This document shows positions 30,432-47,848 of a stretch of 64,000 nucleotides of DNA, one piece after another (the stretch's first letter is position 1; every line of letters starts with the position of its first letter). Made by a program: the position numbers and the translations under genes. Under the pieces are notes generated by a model that saw nothing but the letters and a program-made list of their open reading frames with translations, had not been told where the DNA came from and did not search any database. Source of the stretch: Hydrogenophaga sp. (GTDB lineage Bacteria; Pseudomonadota; Gammaproteobacteria; Burkholderiales; Burkholderiaceae_C); NCBI RefSeq assembly GCF_019264445.1, contig NZ_JAHVAB010000028.1, positions 1 to 64,000 on the forward strand, read 5' to 3'.

Positions 30432-31373
30432 CTAGGGGCGCAAGCGGCTGGCAGCCACCAGTTTGTCGGCCTGCGAGGGAGCGTGCGCGCCGTGGGTGAT
30501 GATGGCGTCGGCCTGGATCTGCTCCCCGAACTCGGGGTGCAGCTGGAAAATAGGACCTCCGGCGATTATAGGGAGATGGGGGTTCTGGCTGACCTGGCGC
30601 ACCAGCTCCATGGCCGCCCGCAACCTGGGCACACCGGCCGCGCTGCCCAGCGAGAACCCCACCACGTCGTACCAGTCTTTCTGCACCATCGTGGCCGCCG
30701 AATCGGTGGCCAGGAAGCAGGTCACCACGTCCCAGCCCGCCCGGTGAAACAGCTCTGCCACGATGGACAGGCCAAAGGTATGTTGCTCGCCGGGGCAGGG
30801 CATGAGCAGGATGCGCTGGCGCTGCCCGCTCTGTGCGTCCTGGTCGAACTGGCTGGCGGCCGCACTGTTCTCCCGCAGCACCTTCTGCAGGCGGCCCAGG
30901 CCGACCGTGACTTCGGAAAAGGTGCACAGGTCGCGCTCCCACATCTCGCCCAGGTGCCGGGCTACCGGAGAGAGCAGCTCAAGAAAGATGGCCTCCGTCG
31001 GCACGCCCCGGTCGCGCAGCGCGATTACGCAGTCGCGCACCGCGCGGTCGTCCTCGTGCAGCACCAGCTCGGCAAACAAGGCCACGTCTTCGGGCGTGAC
31101 CCGCTGGTTGGTGGCGATGGGGGAAGACGCGCATTCCTCGGGAACACGGTGGGCCAGCATGAGCCGGGGAATGATCTCGTACTCGACAGCCTTGGACAGC
31201 AGCACCGCACGCAGGCCGTCTTCGTTGAGCGGCATGTCGACGGAGGAGCGCAGCAGCTCTTCGATGCCCGGCGGCACGCCCGCCGAGGCGAGGCCTTCGG
31301 CCCACTCGTCGGCAAACCGATTGGTCGGGGCGTCGGTCTCGTGCGGAGACCTTTCCCTTGAAAAAGAGCCCAT
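30432..31373 (-). CDS. ppaA: Cobalamin-binding photoregulator PpaA (AerR)
   Basis: A 313-residue PpsR partner. The C-terminal half is a B12-binding (SCHIC-type) Rossmann fold: RILLMPCPGEQHTFGLSIVA contains the histidine-bearing segment that coordinates cobalamin, then VVTCFLATDSAATMV, VVGFSLGS and LPIIAGGPIFQLHPEF. Two ATGs overlap; I chose the one at 31373 because AAGGAG is six bases before it and its frame encodes the whole domain. In Rhodobacter this protein modulates CrtJ in response to light through adenosyl- or hydroxocobalamin. It is divergent from bchF and upstream of ppsR. Confidence 0.92.
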   Translation of the reverse strand: MGSFSRERSPHETDAPTNRFADEWAEGLASAGVPPGIEELLRSSVDMPLNEDGLRAVLLSKAVEYEIIPRLMLAHRVPEECASSPIATNQRVTPEDVALFAELVLHEDDRAVRDCVIALRDRGVPTEAIFLELLSPVARHLGEMWERDLCTFSEVTVGLGRLQKVLRENSAAASQFDQDAQSGQRQRILLMPCPGEQHTFGLSIVAELFHRAGWDVVTCFLATDSAATMVQKDWYDVVGFSLGSAAGVPRLRAAMELVRQVSQNPHLPIIAGGPIFQLHPEFGEQIQADAIITHGAHAPSQADKLVAASRLRP

Positions 31374-31582
31374 CCATGTCTCCTTGCGCTGGTGCGCTAC
31401 TGCCGGTTCACGCAGGGGCCACGGTACTTTTGCCGGTGCTTTCTTACGGCCGCAAATGATTTGCGTCGGGGCATTTCCGCGCCGGATGGACGCCCTTCCC
31501 AAATCCGAGGCGCCTCCGACTGTGTCCGTTTGTACTGCTGACCACTGCGATCGTCAAAACATTTGTGAAGAAACCTGCAGGC

Positions 31583-31622
31583 ACTTTAGCTCGGGCCGTT
31601 TTGGTGTCAAGAAAAATATACG
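31583..31622 (-). promoter_or_regulatory. ppaA promoter with PpsR box 1
   Basis: On the minus strand TTGACA (31605-31610 on plus), 16-base spacer and TAAAGT (31583-31588) form a good promoter toward ppaA-ppsR. TGT-N12-ACG at 31605-31622 is one base short of the PpsR consensus and covers the -35, suggesting autoregulation. The rest of the 317-base ppaA-bchF gap (31374-31582) contains no gene that I can support. Confidence 0.6.
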
Positions 31623-31661
31623 TCAATTTAAATTGACACTTCCATCGGGAAGTTCTAAATT
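31621..31661 (+). promoter_or_regulatory. bchF promoter with PpsR box 2
   Basis: TTGACA (31633-31638), a 17-base spacer and TAAATT (31656-31661) form a near-ideal sigma-70 promoter about 30 bases from the bchF start. CGTCAATTTAAATTGACA (31621-31638) is the perfect palindrome GTCAATTTAAATTGAC with the PpsR spacing (only its first T is C) and covers the -35. Boxes 1 and 2 abut, so bound PpsR tetramers could block both directions. Confidence 0.75.
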
Positions 31662-31690
31662 GGGTTCCGCAGCCACAGGAGACATGACCG

Positions 31691-39947
<8,257 letters not shown>

Positions 39948-39975
39948 ACCGGCCCGACACACCAAGGCACACACC

Positions 39976-40683
39976 ATGGCCCACACCAATTACCTCGAAC
40001 GCCGCGAGCAGATCGAAACCTATTTCGACCGCACCGCCGCGCAAGCCTGGGAGCGCCTGACCTCCAATGCCCCGGTGGGCCGCATCCGCGCCACGGTGCG
40101 CGCCGGGCGCGACCAGATGCGCGGCACCTTGCTCTCGTGGTTGCCCCAGGACATGCGCGGTCTGCGCCTGCTCGATGCCGGCTGCGGCACCGGCGCGCTG
40201 GCCATGGAGGCCGCAGCGCGCGGCGCCGAGGTGGTGGCCATCGACCTCTCGCCCACGCTGGTGCAACTCGCGCGCGAGCGCCACCAGAGCCTGCCCGCCC
40301 ACTTGAGTGGCGGCCGCATCCACTTCACCTCGGGCGACATGCTCGACGAATCGCTGGGCCACTTCGACCACGTGGTCGCGATGGACTCGCTGATCCACTA
40401 CGACACGCCCGACATCGTGGCCGCGCTGGAGCGCCTCTCGCTGCGCACGCGCGGCAGCCTGCTCTTCACGTTCGCGCCGCGCACGCCGCTGCTGGCGGCC
40501 ATGCACAGCGTGGGGCGGCTGTTTCCGCGCAGCGACCGCTCCCCCGCGCTCACCCCTGTGGCACAGCCCCGGCTGCGGCAGGGCTTGCAAGAGAGCATCG
40601 GCGTGGCGTGCTGGCGCGAAGGCCGCAGCCTGCGCGTGGCCAGCGGCTTCTACACCTCGCAAGCCTGGGAGTGGACGCGGTGA
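39976..40683 (+). CDS. bchM: Mg-protoporphyrin IX methyltransferase BchM
   Basis: 235 residues with the SAM-binding motif LLDAGCGTGALAMEAAARGA at about 58-77. It methylates the C13 propionate of Mg-protoporphyrin before ring closure by AcsF. The ATG at 39976 (MAHTNYLERREQIETYF) fits the family better than the upstream ATG. The stop overlaps the lhaA GTG. Confidence 0.95.
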   Translation: MAHTNYLERREQIETYFDRTAAQAWERLTSNAPVGRIRATVRAGRDQMRGTLLSWLPQDMRGLRLLDAGCGTGALAMEAAARGAEVVAIDLSPTLVQLARERHQSLPAHLSGGRIHFTSGDMLDESLGHFDHVVAMDSLIHYDTPDIVAALERLSLRTRGSLLFTFAPRTPLLAAMHSVGRLFPRSDRSPALTPVAQPRLRQGLQESIGVACWREGRSLRVASGFYTSQAWEWTR

Positions 40684-42113
40684 ACCTGCAGCGCCTGCTC
40701 TCCCCCGCCTGGGCGATGAAGATCACCCAGCGGTATGTGCCGTTTGCCGACGCCGCGTCGAGCGAACTGCCGCTGGGCCGGCTGCTGCGCCTCTCGCTGT
40801 TCCAGCTGTCCATCGGCATGACGATGGCGCTGCTGGTGGGCACGCTCAACCGCGTGATGATTGTGGAGCTGGGTGTGCCGGCCTGGTGGGTGGCGCTGTC
40901 GGTGGCGCTGCCGCTGGTGTTTGCGCCGCTGCGCGCACTGATCGGCTACCGCAGCGACACGCACCCGTCTGCACTGGGCCTCAAGCGCATGCCCTACATG
41001 TGGATCGGCACCATCCTCATGTTTGGTGGCCTGGCCATCATGCCGTTTGCGCTGCTGCTGCTTTCGCTGCCTGCAGGCCACGGTGTGGAGGTCTGGGCCG
41101 GGCGCATCGGCGCGGCGCTGGCTTTCCTGCTGGTGGGTGCTGGCATGCAGATCACCCAGACCGCCGGCCTGGCGCTGGCGAGCGACATCTCGCCCGAAGA
41201 GAAGCGCCCGCGCGTGGTCGCCTTGCTCTACAGCACGCTGCTGCTGGGCATGATCGTGGGCAGCGCCTTGCTGGGCTGGGTGCTCACCGAATTCAGCCCC
41301 ACGCGGCTGGTGCAGGTGGTGCAGGGCTCGGCGGTGGTCGTGGTGCTGCTCAATGTGACCTCGCTGTGGAAACAGGAAGCGCGCGGTGCCCGGCGCGGTG
41401 CGCGGGCGCCCGACGGCTTCAGCCGCAGCTGGGCGCGCCTGATGGCCATACCGAAAATCCGCCGCTTCCTCTGGACCGTGGGCCTGGGCACGGTGGCCTT
41501 CAGCATGCAGGACGTGGTGCTCGAACCCTTCGGCGGCGAAGTGCTCGGCATGAACGTGGGCCTGACCAGCTCGCTCACCGCGATGAGCGCCGGTGGCGCG
41601 CTGCTGGCCTTTGCGATGTCGTCGCGCATCCTCTCGCGCGGCATGGACACCATCCGCCTGGCCGCCTCGGGCGCGCTGCTCGGGCTGCCGGCGTTTGCCT
41701 GCGTGATCTTCTCGGCCCCGCTGGACGCGCCCTGGCTGTTCCAGACCGGCGCGGCGCTGATCGGCTTTGCAGGCGGACTGTTCTCGGTCGGCATGCTGCT
41801 CACCGCCATGGAGCTGCCCGAGCGCGAACTCACCGGCCTGGTGCTGGGCGCCTGGGGCGCGGTGCAGGCCACGGCGGCCGGCGTGTCCATGGCCATCGGT
41901 GGCGTGCTGCGCGATGTGGTCGGCAGCCTGGCCACCGGCGGCTGGCTGGGCTCGGCGCTCAACTCGCCCGTCACCGGCTACAGCTTCGTGTTCCACCTCG
42001 AGATCTACCTGCTCTTCGTGGTGCTGATCGCCCTGGGCCCGCTGGTCCGGCGCAGCGCCAACACCGCTTCCCGTTCCGCTCACCCCATTGGCCTGGCCGA
42101 GCTGCCCGGCTGA
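40680..42113 (+). CDS. lhaA: LH1 assembly factor LhaA (PucC family)
   Basis: 477 residues, about twelve transmembrane helices, related to Bch2 at 26545 (shared LNRVMIVELGVPAWWVALSV). LhaA is needed for light-harvesting 1 assembly in Rhodobacter. The GTG at 40680 overlaps the bchM stop (GTGA) and gives VNLQRLLSPAW; an internal ATG at 40716 is the alternative. It leads into puhA. Confidence 0.92.
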   Translation: MNLQRLLSPAWAMKITQRYVPFADAASSELPLGRLLRLSLFQLSIGMTMALLVGTLNRVMIVELGVPAWWVALSVALPLVFAPLRALIGYRSDTHPSALGLKRMPYMWIGTILMFGGLAIMPFALLLLSLPAGHGVEVWAGRIGAALAFLLVGAGMQITQTAGLALASDISPEEKRPRVVALLYSTLLLGMIVGSALLGWVLTEFSPTRLVQVVQGSAVVVVLLNVTSLWKQEARGARRGARAPDGFSRSWARLMAIPKIRRFLWTVGLGTVAFSMQDVVLEPFGGEVLGMNVGLTSSLTAMSAGGALLAFAMSSRILSRGMDTIRLAASGALLGLPAFACVIFSAPLDAPWLFQTGAALIGFAGGLFSVGMLLTAMELPERELTGLVLGAWGAVQATAAGVSMAIGGVLRDVVGSLATGGWLGSALNSPVTGYSFVFHLEIYLLFVVLIALGPLVRRSANTASRSAHPIGLAELPG

Positions 42114-42154
42114 ACCTGCACTTTTTTGCCCGTCCCTCACCGAAGGAGAATCCC

Positions 42155-42916
42155 ATGGAAACAGGCGCCATCACCCAGTACGTCGACGTGGCACAGCTCG
42201 TGCTGTACGCCTTCTGGGCCTTCTTTGCCGGCTTGATCTACTACCTGCTGCGCGAGAACCACCGCGAGGGCTACCCCATGGCCCCGGGCCGCGAGAACGG
42301 ACCCAAGACCGACGGCTGGCCGGCCGTGCCCACACCCAAGGTCTACAAGCTCGCCAACGGCCACGAGGTGCTCTCGCCCGACCATGCGCGCGCCGACGGT
42401 GACTACAACGGCCAGCCCGCCCATGGCTGGATCGGCGCACCGCTGGAGCCGGTGGGCAACCCGCTGCTGGCCGGTGTGGGCCCGGGCGCCTGGGCCAAGC
42501 GCGCCGACGTGCCCGACATGACCTTTGAAGGCGAAGCCAAGATCGTGCCGCTGCGCGTGGCCGGCGACCACGGCGTGGCCGTGCAGGACACCGACCCGCG
42601 CGGCCTGCCCGTGATCGGCGCCGACCGCGAACAGGCCGGCACCGTCCGCGACCTGTGGGTGGACAAGTCGGAAATGATGTTTCGCTACCTCGAAGTGGGC
42701 CTGCCCAGCGGTGCCTCGGTGCTGCTGCCCATGACCTTCTCGGTGATCAAGCGCCACGGCGTGTTCGTGGACGCGCTGCTGGCCGAGCAGTTCGCCCTGG
42801 TGCCCACCACGCGCCACCCCGAGCAGGTGACGATGCTCGAAGAAGAAAAGATCACCGCCTACTACGGCGCCGGCACGCTGTACGCCACGCCCCAGCGCCA
42901 GGAGCCGCTGCTGTGA
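42155..42916 (+). CDS. puhA: Photosynthetic reaction centre H subunit
   Basis: 253 residues. A single N-terminal transmembrane helix (VLYAFWAFFAGLIYYLLREN at about 14-33) anchors a large cytoplasmic PRC-barrel domain that caps the L/M subunits and guides protons to QB. MAPGRENGPKTDGWPAVPTP and the barrel segment EAGTVRDLWVDKSEMMFRYL-like sequence are typical. The ATG follows GAAGGAG. puhB starts on its stop codon. Confidence 0.97.
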   Translation: METGAITQYVDVAQLVLYAFWAFFAGLIYYLLRENHREGYPMAPGRENGPKTDGWPAVPTPKVYKLANGHEVLSPDHARADGDYNGQPAHGWIGAPLEPVGNPLLAGVGPGAWAKRADVPDMTFEGEAKIVPLRVAGDHGVAVQDTDPRGLPVIGADREQAGTVRDLWVDKSEMMFRYLEVGLPSGASVLLPMTFSVIKRHGVFVDALLAEQFALVPTTRHPEQVTMLEEEKITAYYGAGTLYATPQRQEPLL

Positions 42917-43614
42917 ATGCGCACCACGAACACGAGTTCGAGGCCGCCCCCGGGCTGCCCGAACCGCTGCCGCGCGGTGAGCGCCTGATCTGGCAGGGCA
43001 GCCCCGACTGGGTGCAGCTCGCCGTGCATGCCTTCCATGTGCGCAAGCTCGCCATCTACTTCAGCGCCATGCTGGGGCTGCAGTGGCTCTACCTGCTCGG
43101 CGAGCCGCAGGCCGCCCTGCTCAAGCCGCTGCTGACCAGCGCGGTCATGGCGTCGCTGGCGCTGCTGTTGCTGGGTGTCACCGCCTGGTTTGCTGCGCGC
43201 ACCACGCTCTACACGCTCACCGACCGCCGCATCGTGATGCGCATCGGCGTGGTGCTCACGCTCACGCTGAACCTGCCGCTCAAGCAGATCGCGGGCGCGG
43301 CCTTCAAGCCCCAGGCCGGTGGCCACGGCGACATTGCCCTCACCCTGGCGGGCAAGGACCGCATCGCCTACCTCAACCTGTGGCCGCACGCACGCCCCTG
43401 GCAGCTGAAGAACCCGCAGCCCAGCCTGCGCTGCGTGCCCGGCGCCGCCGCTGTGGGCGAGCGCATCCAGCAAGCCTGGCTTGCCGCCCACCCGCAGGCC
43501 GCGGTCCTGGTGGGCATGCCCGAGGCCTCGCCGGTGGCTTCACCGGTGCAGGTTCCCGCGTCCACCCCCGTGGCGCGCCCGGTGCGCGAACGCGGCATGC
43601 CCAGCGCCGCCTGA
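42913..43614 (+). CDS. puhB: Reaction centre assembly protein PuhB
   Basis: A 233-residue membrane protein with a PH-like domain (GERLIWQGSPDW, then TLYTLTDRRIVMRIGVVLTL) and two or three hydrophobic helices. PuhB helps assemble the reaction centre in Rhodobacter. It starts at a GTG that overlaps the puhA stop as GTGA. The C-terminal 30 residues are Pro/Ala/Val-rich and probably disordered. Confidence 0.93.
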   Translation: MNAHHEHEFEAAPGLPEPLPRGERLIWQGSPDWVQLAVHAFHVRKLAIYFSAMLGLQWLYLLGEPQAALLKPLLTSAVMASLALLLLGVTAWFAARTTLYTLTDRRIVMRIGVVLTLTLNLPLKQIAGAAFKPQAGGHGDIALTLAGKDRIAYLNLWPHARPWQLKNPQPSLRCVPGAAAVGERIQQAWLAAHPQAAVLVGMPEASPVASPVQVPASTPVARPVRERGMPSAA

Positions 43615-43641
43615 TCCCTCACCACCGCCGAAGGTCTCGCC

Positions 43642-44091
43642 ATGCACACCCACAACGACTCCCCCCTCGGCCAGGGCACGCCCTGGCCCATCTGGGCGCT
43701 GGGCGGCCTGCTGCTGCTCACGCTGGCCGTGGTGGCCTGGCAGAGCCAGATCGGGGGCGGGCCGGTGAAAGACGACGTGCCTTCGGTGCAGTGGCAGCGC
43801 AGCCTGCGGTTTGAAGACCGGCCCAACGGCGACATCGCCGTGCTCGACGCCGCCAGCCAGCGCGAAGTGGCGCGCTTCCAGGGCGAGCAGGGCTTTCTGC
43901 GCGGCAGCCTGCGCGCGCTGGCCCGCGAACGCCAGCGCCGTGGCATGGGGCCGCAGGCCGCGTTTGAACTCACCGGCCACGTGGATGGCCGCCTGACCCT
44001 GCGCGACACCGCCACCGGCCAGCGCATCGCCCTCGAATCCTTTGGCCCCACCAACTCGGCTGTGTTCTCGCAGTTGCAGTGGGCGCAGTGA
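43642..44091 (+). CDS. puhC: Photosynthetic complex assembly protein PuhC
   Basis: 149 residues: one transmembrane segment at about 16-34 ([17 protein letters not shown]) and a periplasmic domain with [19 protein letters not shown] and [13 protein letters not shown], the PuhC signature. It is required for normal levels of the RC-LH1 core in Rhodobacter. 27 bases after puhB. Confidence 0.93.
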   Translation: MHTHNDSPLGQGTPWPIWALGGLLLLTLAVVAWQSQIGGGPVKDDVPSVQWQRSLRFEDRPNGDIAVLDAASQREVARFQGEQGFLRGSLRALARERQRRGMGPQAAFELTGHVDGRLTLRDTATGQRIALESFGPTNSAVFSQLQWAQ

Positions 44092-44119
44092 CCCCCCGTT
44101 TTTCTTCTGGAGCACCGCC

Positions 44120-45244
44120 ATGAGCACCACCACCGAAGACCGCACCGACGTCGAGACCGATCACGTCGCCCTGCTGATGGACGGCATGAAGAACGTCGAA
44201 AGCGCCACCGAACGCGCCGCCAAAAGCACCATGCTCACGCCGCGCTTCTACACCACCGACTTCAAGGCCATGGACGCGCTGGACGTCTCGCCCGTGCGCG
44301 CCGAGTGGGACCGCATGATGGCCGAGTACGAAGGCGACAACAACCAGGACCACTTCAAGCGCGACGCCGCGTTTGGCGAAGAGCTCAAGGTGCTGATGCC
44401 CCAGCTCTCGCCCGAGCTGCGCCAGGAGTTCATGGACTTCCTCATCAGCTCCTGCACCTCGGAGTTTTCGGGCTGCATCCTCTACAACGAGATCCGCAAG
44501 AACGTCAGCAACCCCGACATCAAGCAGCTGATGGCCTACATGGCGCGCGACGAATCGCGCCACGCCGGCTTCATCAACCAGTCGCTCAAAGACTTCAACC
44601 TCGGCATCGACCTGGGCAGCTTGAAGCGCGTGAAGGCCTACACCTACTTCAAGCCCAAGTACATCTTCTACGCCACCTACCTCAGCGAGAAGATCGGCTA
44701 CGCGCGCTACATCACCATCTTCCGCCAGCTCGAGCGCCACCCCGACAAGCGCTTCCACCCGATCTTTCGCTGGTTCGAGCGCTGGTGCAACGACGAATTC
44801 CGCCACGGCGAATCCTTCGCGCTGATGATGCGCGCCCAGCCGCACCTGCTCACCGGTGTGAACAAGCTCTGGATCCGCTTCTTCATCCTCGCCGTGTACG
44901 CCACCATGTACGTGCGCGACCACACGCGCCCCATGCTGCACGAGGCCATGGGCTTCAAGTCCACCGAGTACGACTACGAGGTGTTCCGCATCACCAGCCA
45001 GATCTGCCGCCAGGTGTTTCCGGTCGAGGTCGACATCGACCACCCCACCTTCCGCGCCTGCCTGGCGCGGCTGCTGTCGATCTCGCAGGCCAACGACCGC
45101 GCCGTGGCGCGCGGGGGCGTGGTCGGCGCGGTGCAGCGTGGTGTGTGTGCGGTCCAGGCTTTCTTCACCTTCGGCCGGCTGTTCCTCGTGCCGGTGAAGC
45201 AGCACGAGTTGCCCAAGGACATCCGGCTCGACCCCGTCTGGTGA
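44120..45244 (+). CDS. acsF: Aerobic Mg-protoporphyrin monomethyl ester cyclase AcsF
   Basis: A 374-residue di-iron monooxygenase that forms ring E (protochlorophyllide) with O2. Candidate iron ligands are visible in SEFSG (E115), DESRH (E145, H148) and NDEFRH (E226, H229). The ATG at 44120 follows TGGAGCA. Presence of this enzyme and absence of bchE in the window point to pigment synthesis in air or low oxygen. Its place between puhC and puhE is usual for betaproteobacterial clusters. Confidence 0.96.
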   Translation: MSTTTEDRTDVETDHVALLMDGMKNVESATERAAKSTMLTPRFYTTDFKAMDALDVSPVRAEWDRMMAEYEGDNNQDHFKRDAAFGEELKVLMPQLSPELRQEFMDFLISSCTSEFSGCILYNEIRKNVSNPDIKQLMAYMARDESRHAGFINQSLKDFNLGIDLGSLKRVKAYTYFKPKYIFYATYLSEKIGYARYITIFRQLERHPDKRFHPIFRWFERWCNDEFRHGESFALMMRAQPHLLTGVNKLWIRFFILAVYATMYVRDHTRPMLHEAMGFKSTEYDYEVFRITSQICRQVFPVEVDIDHPTFRACLARLLSISQANDRAVARGGVVGAVQRGVCAVQAFFTFGRLFLVPVKQHELPKDIRLDPVW

Positions 45245-45275
45245 ACAATGAAACACCCCCGCCGCGCTGCGCGCG

Positions 45276-45334
45276 ACCCCCTCGAGGGGGCGACACCAGC
45301 CGTCTGGCAAAGCCAGCCCGGCGGTGTCTCTGGG
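45276..45334. repeat. Dispersed GC-rich repeat, copy B
   Basis: ACCCCCTCGAGGGGGCGACACCAG and the following GTCTGGCAAAGCCAGCCCGGCGGTG align base for base with 4-62, with a few substitutions that keep both dyads (compensatory changes TCCGGCGAAGCCGG to TCTGGCAAAGCCAG). It lies between acsF and puhE, breaking the otherwise tight operon by about 136 bases. Confidence 0.65.
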
Positions 45335-45380
45335 TGGGGCTCCTTCGCTCGTCGGCTGTTTGCCTACGAGGGCGACTGAC

Positions 45381-46226
45381 ATGACCGGGCTGTCCAGCTC
45401 CATCGCCGCGGCTGCGCTGTTTGCGCTGCTGTGCTGGTGGTTTGGCACCGGGGCCATCCTGTGGCTGGTGCGGCGCCCGCCGGCGGCCTTTCGCCGCAGC
45501 CTGGTGGTCTGCAGCGTGCTGCTGGCGCTCAGCCTCTGGACCACGCAGCTCAGCATGCAGGCGCAGACGGTGGGCAACGCCTACCTCGGCTTTGCCAGCG
45601 TGATCGTGATGTGGGGCTGGCACGAGCTGGCCTTTCTCACCGGCTCGGTCACCGGCCCGCGCCGCGTGCCGCTGGAGCCGGGGGCGCGCGGCTGGCAGCG
45701 CTTCAGCCAGTCCACGCAGGTGGTGATCTGGCACGAGCTCGCACTGCTGCTCAACTTCGGCGTGCTGGTGTGGATGCAGCAGGGCCAGCCCAGCCACGTG
45801 GCGCTGTGCACCTTTGCCGTGCTGTGGTGCATGCGCTTCTCGGCCAAGCTCAATCTTTTCTTCGGCGTGCCCGAAGTGGGCGAGCAGTACCTGCCGCGCC
45901 ACCTGGTCTACCTTGGCAGCTACTTTCGCAAGGGCCGCCTCAGCGCGTTCTTCTATCTCAGCGTGAGCGCCTCGTGCGCCGTGTGGGCCTGGATCGTGTG
46001 GGAAGTGGTGAGCGGCCGTGTGGTCGTGTCCACCGGCTGGGTGCTGCTGGCCAGCCTGCTGGGGCTGGCCATCGTCGAGCACGTGATCATGGCGTTTCCC
46101 ACGCCCATGCAGAAACTCTGGGGCTGGGCCATGTCGCGCAGCCCGGCGAGTGATCGCCATCCGCCTGCCGTGGTTGCCGCTGCAGCGCCGGTGCCGATCC
46201 AACCGGACCAGGCGCCCGCCGCCTGA
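45381..46226 (+). CDS. puhE: Photosynthetic complex assembly protein PuhE
   Basis: A 281-residue integral membrane protein (DUF3623) with about seven helices; GFASVIVMWGWHELAFLTG and LNLFFGVPEVGEQYLPRHL are diagnostic. In Rhodobacter PuhE limits bacteriochlorophyll accumulation and aids core complex assembly. The ATG at 45381 (MTGLSSSIAAAALFALL) is the first that avoids the repeat. Confidence 0.92.
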   Translation: MTGLSSSIAAAALFALLCWWFGTGAILWLVRRPPAAFRRSLVVCSVLLALSLWTTQLSMQAQTVGNAYLGFASVIVMWGWHELAFLTGSVTGPRRVPLEPGARGWQRFSQSTQVVIWHELALLLNFGVLVWMQQGQPSHVALCTFAVLWCMRFSAKLNLFFGVPEVGEQYLPRHLVYLGSYFRKGRLSAFFYLSVSASCAVWAWIVWEVVSGRVVVSTGWVLLASLLGLAIVEHVIMAFPTPMQKLWGWAMSRSPASDRHPPAVVAAAAPVPIQPDQAPAA

Positions 46227-46234
46227 ACGCCCTC

Positions 46235-47848
46235 ATGACCATCGCCACCGGTACCCTGCGCACGTCCGACGAATTCTGGCCGCCGCGCTCATCCGACGAA
46301 CCGCCTTCGGGCCCCGCCTCGCGCCGCCATGCGCACGCGCCGCACGCCATCGTGATCGGCAGCGGCTTTGGTGGCCTTGCCTCGGCCGTTCGCCTCTCGG
46401 CCAAGGGCTGGCGCGTGACGGTGCTGGAAAAGCTGGACGCGCCCGGCGGCCGCGCGTATGTGCACGAGCAGAACGGCCATGTGTTCGATGCGGGCCCGAC
46501 CATCATCACCGTGCCGTTTCTCTTCGACGAGCTGTGGGCGCTGGCGGGCAAGAAACTGAGCGACGACGTGGAGCTGCGCTCGCTCGACCCGTTCTACCAA
46601 ATCCGCTTTGACGACGGCGACGTCTTTCACTACAGCGGCGACCCGGACAAGATGCGCGCCGAAGTGCGCCGCATCAGCCCGGGCGATGCCGCCGGCTACG
46701 AGCGCTTCATGGCCGAGGCCGACCACTGCTACCGGCTGGGCTTCGAGGCGCTGGGGGCCAAGGCCTTTGACACCGTGGGCGACCTGCTCAAAGCCAGCCC
46801 GGCCATCTTCCGCATGCGCGGCTGGCGCAGCCTGCACGCGATGGTGGCCAGCCACCTCAAGCACCCCAAGCTGCGCATGGCGATGAGCCTGCAGAGCCTC
46901 TTGATCGGTGGCAACCCGTTTGCCGTCACCTGCATCTACAGCCTCATCAACGCGCTGGAGCGGCAGTGGGGCGTGCACTGGGCGGTGGGCGGCACCGGCA
47001 AACTGGTGCAGGGGCTGGCCCGGCTGCTGCAAGGTCAGGGCGGCACGCTGCGCTGCAACGCCGAGGTGCGCCGCATTGAAGTGGACCGGGGCCGCGCCAC
47101 CGGCGTCACGCTGGCCAGCGGCGAGCGCATCGCCGCGGACATCGTCGTCTCCAACGCCGACACCGCCTGGACCTACCGCCACCTGGTGGAGCCGCAGCAC
47201 CGCCGCCACTGGACCAACCACCGCATCGACAAGGGCCGCTACTCGATGAGCCTGTTCGTCTGGTACTTCGGCACCCACCGGCAGTACAGCGACGTGCCGC
47301 ACCACATGATGCTGCTCGGCCCGCGCTACAAGGAACTGCTCACCGACATCTTCCGCCGCCACAAGCTGGCCGACGACTTCAGCCTCTACCTGCACCGCCC
47401 CACCGCGAGCGACGCTTCCATGGCGCCCGCCGGGCACGACACCTTCTACGCGCTGGCGCCCGTGACCCACCTGGACAGCGGCACCGACTGGGCCACCCAG
47501 GCCGAGCCGATGCGCCGCGCCATCGCCGAGGTGCTGAACCGCACCGTGCTGCCCGGCTTCGAGCAGCACATCAGCGCCTCGCTGATCACCACACCGCAAA
47601 CCTTTCACGACCGCCTGCTCAGCTTCAAGGGTGCCGCCTTCGGGCTGGAGCCGCTGCTCATGCAGAGCGCCTGGTTCCGGCCGCACAACCGCAGCGAAGA
47701 CGTGGACGGCCTGTACATGGTCGGCGCCAGCACCCACCCCGGTGCGGGTGTGCCGGGCGTGCTGATGTCGGCCAAGGCGCTCGACTCGGTGGTGCCTGAC
47801 GCCACCACCTTTCTCGCAAGGACCGCCCATGAACGAACTGGCCGCTGA
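46235..47848 (+). CDS. crtI: Phytoene desaturase CrtI
   Basis: 537 residues. FAD-binding IVIGSGFGGLASAVRLSAKG starts at about residue 39 after an unconserved N-terminal extension; the C-terminal dinucleotide segment GASTHPGAGVPGVLMSAKAL is intact. It desaturates phytoene to neurosporene and/or lycopene, the branch point for spheroidene-type pigments made with CrtC, CrtD, CrtF and CrtA here. It follows puhE by eight bases and overlaps crtB by 20. Confidence 0.96.
   Translation: MTIATGTLRTSDEFWPPRSSDEPPSGPASRRHAHAPHAIVIGSGFGGLASAVRLSAKGWRVTVLEKLDAPGGRAYVHEQNGHVFDAGPTIITVPFLFDELWALAGKKLSDDVELRSLDPFYQIRFDDGDVFHYSGDPDKMRAEVRRISPGDAAGYERFMAEADHCYRLGFEALGAKAFDTVGDLLKASPAIFRMRGWRSLHAMVASHLKHPKLRMAMSLQSLLIGGNPFAVTCIYSLINALERQWGVHWAVGGTGKLVQGLARLLQGQGGTLRCNAEVRRIEVDRGRATGVTLASGERIAADIVVSNADTAWTYRHLVEPQHRRHWTNHRIDKGRYSMSLFVWYFGTHRQYSDVPHHMMLLGPRYKELLTDIFRRHKLADDFSLYLHRPTASDASMAPAGHDTFYALAPVTHLDSGTDWATQAEPMRRAIAEVLNRTVLPGFEQHISASLITTPQTFHDRLLSFKGAAFGLEPLLMQSAWFRPHNRSEDVDGLYMVGASTHPGAGVPGVLMSAKALDSVVPDATTFLARTAHERTGR

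Noticed and set aside
30979-31377. Open frame starting at the ATG one codon position before the ppaA start
   Set aside because: The ATG at 31377 is out of frame with the B12-binding domain and its product is arginine-rich nonsense; the ATG at 31373 has the better-spaced AAGGAG.
45245-45380. A small gene in the acsF-puhE gap
   Set aside because: The gap is mostly the dispersed repeat. No open frame with a ribosome site and sensible product was seen before the puhE ATG at 45381.
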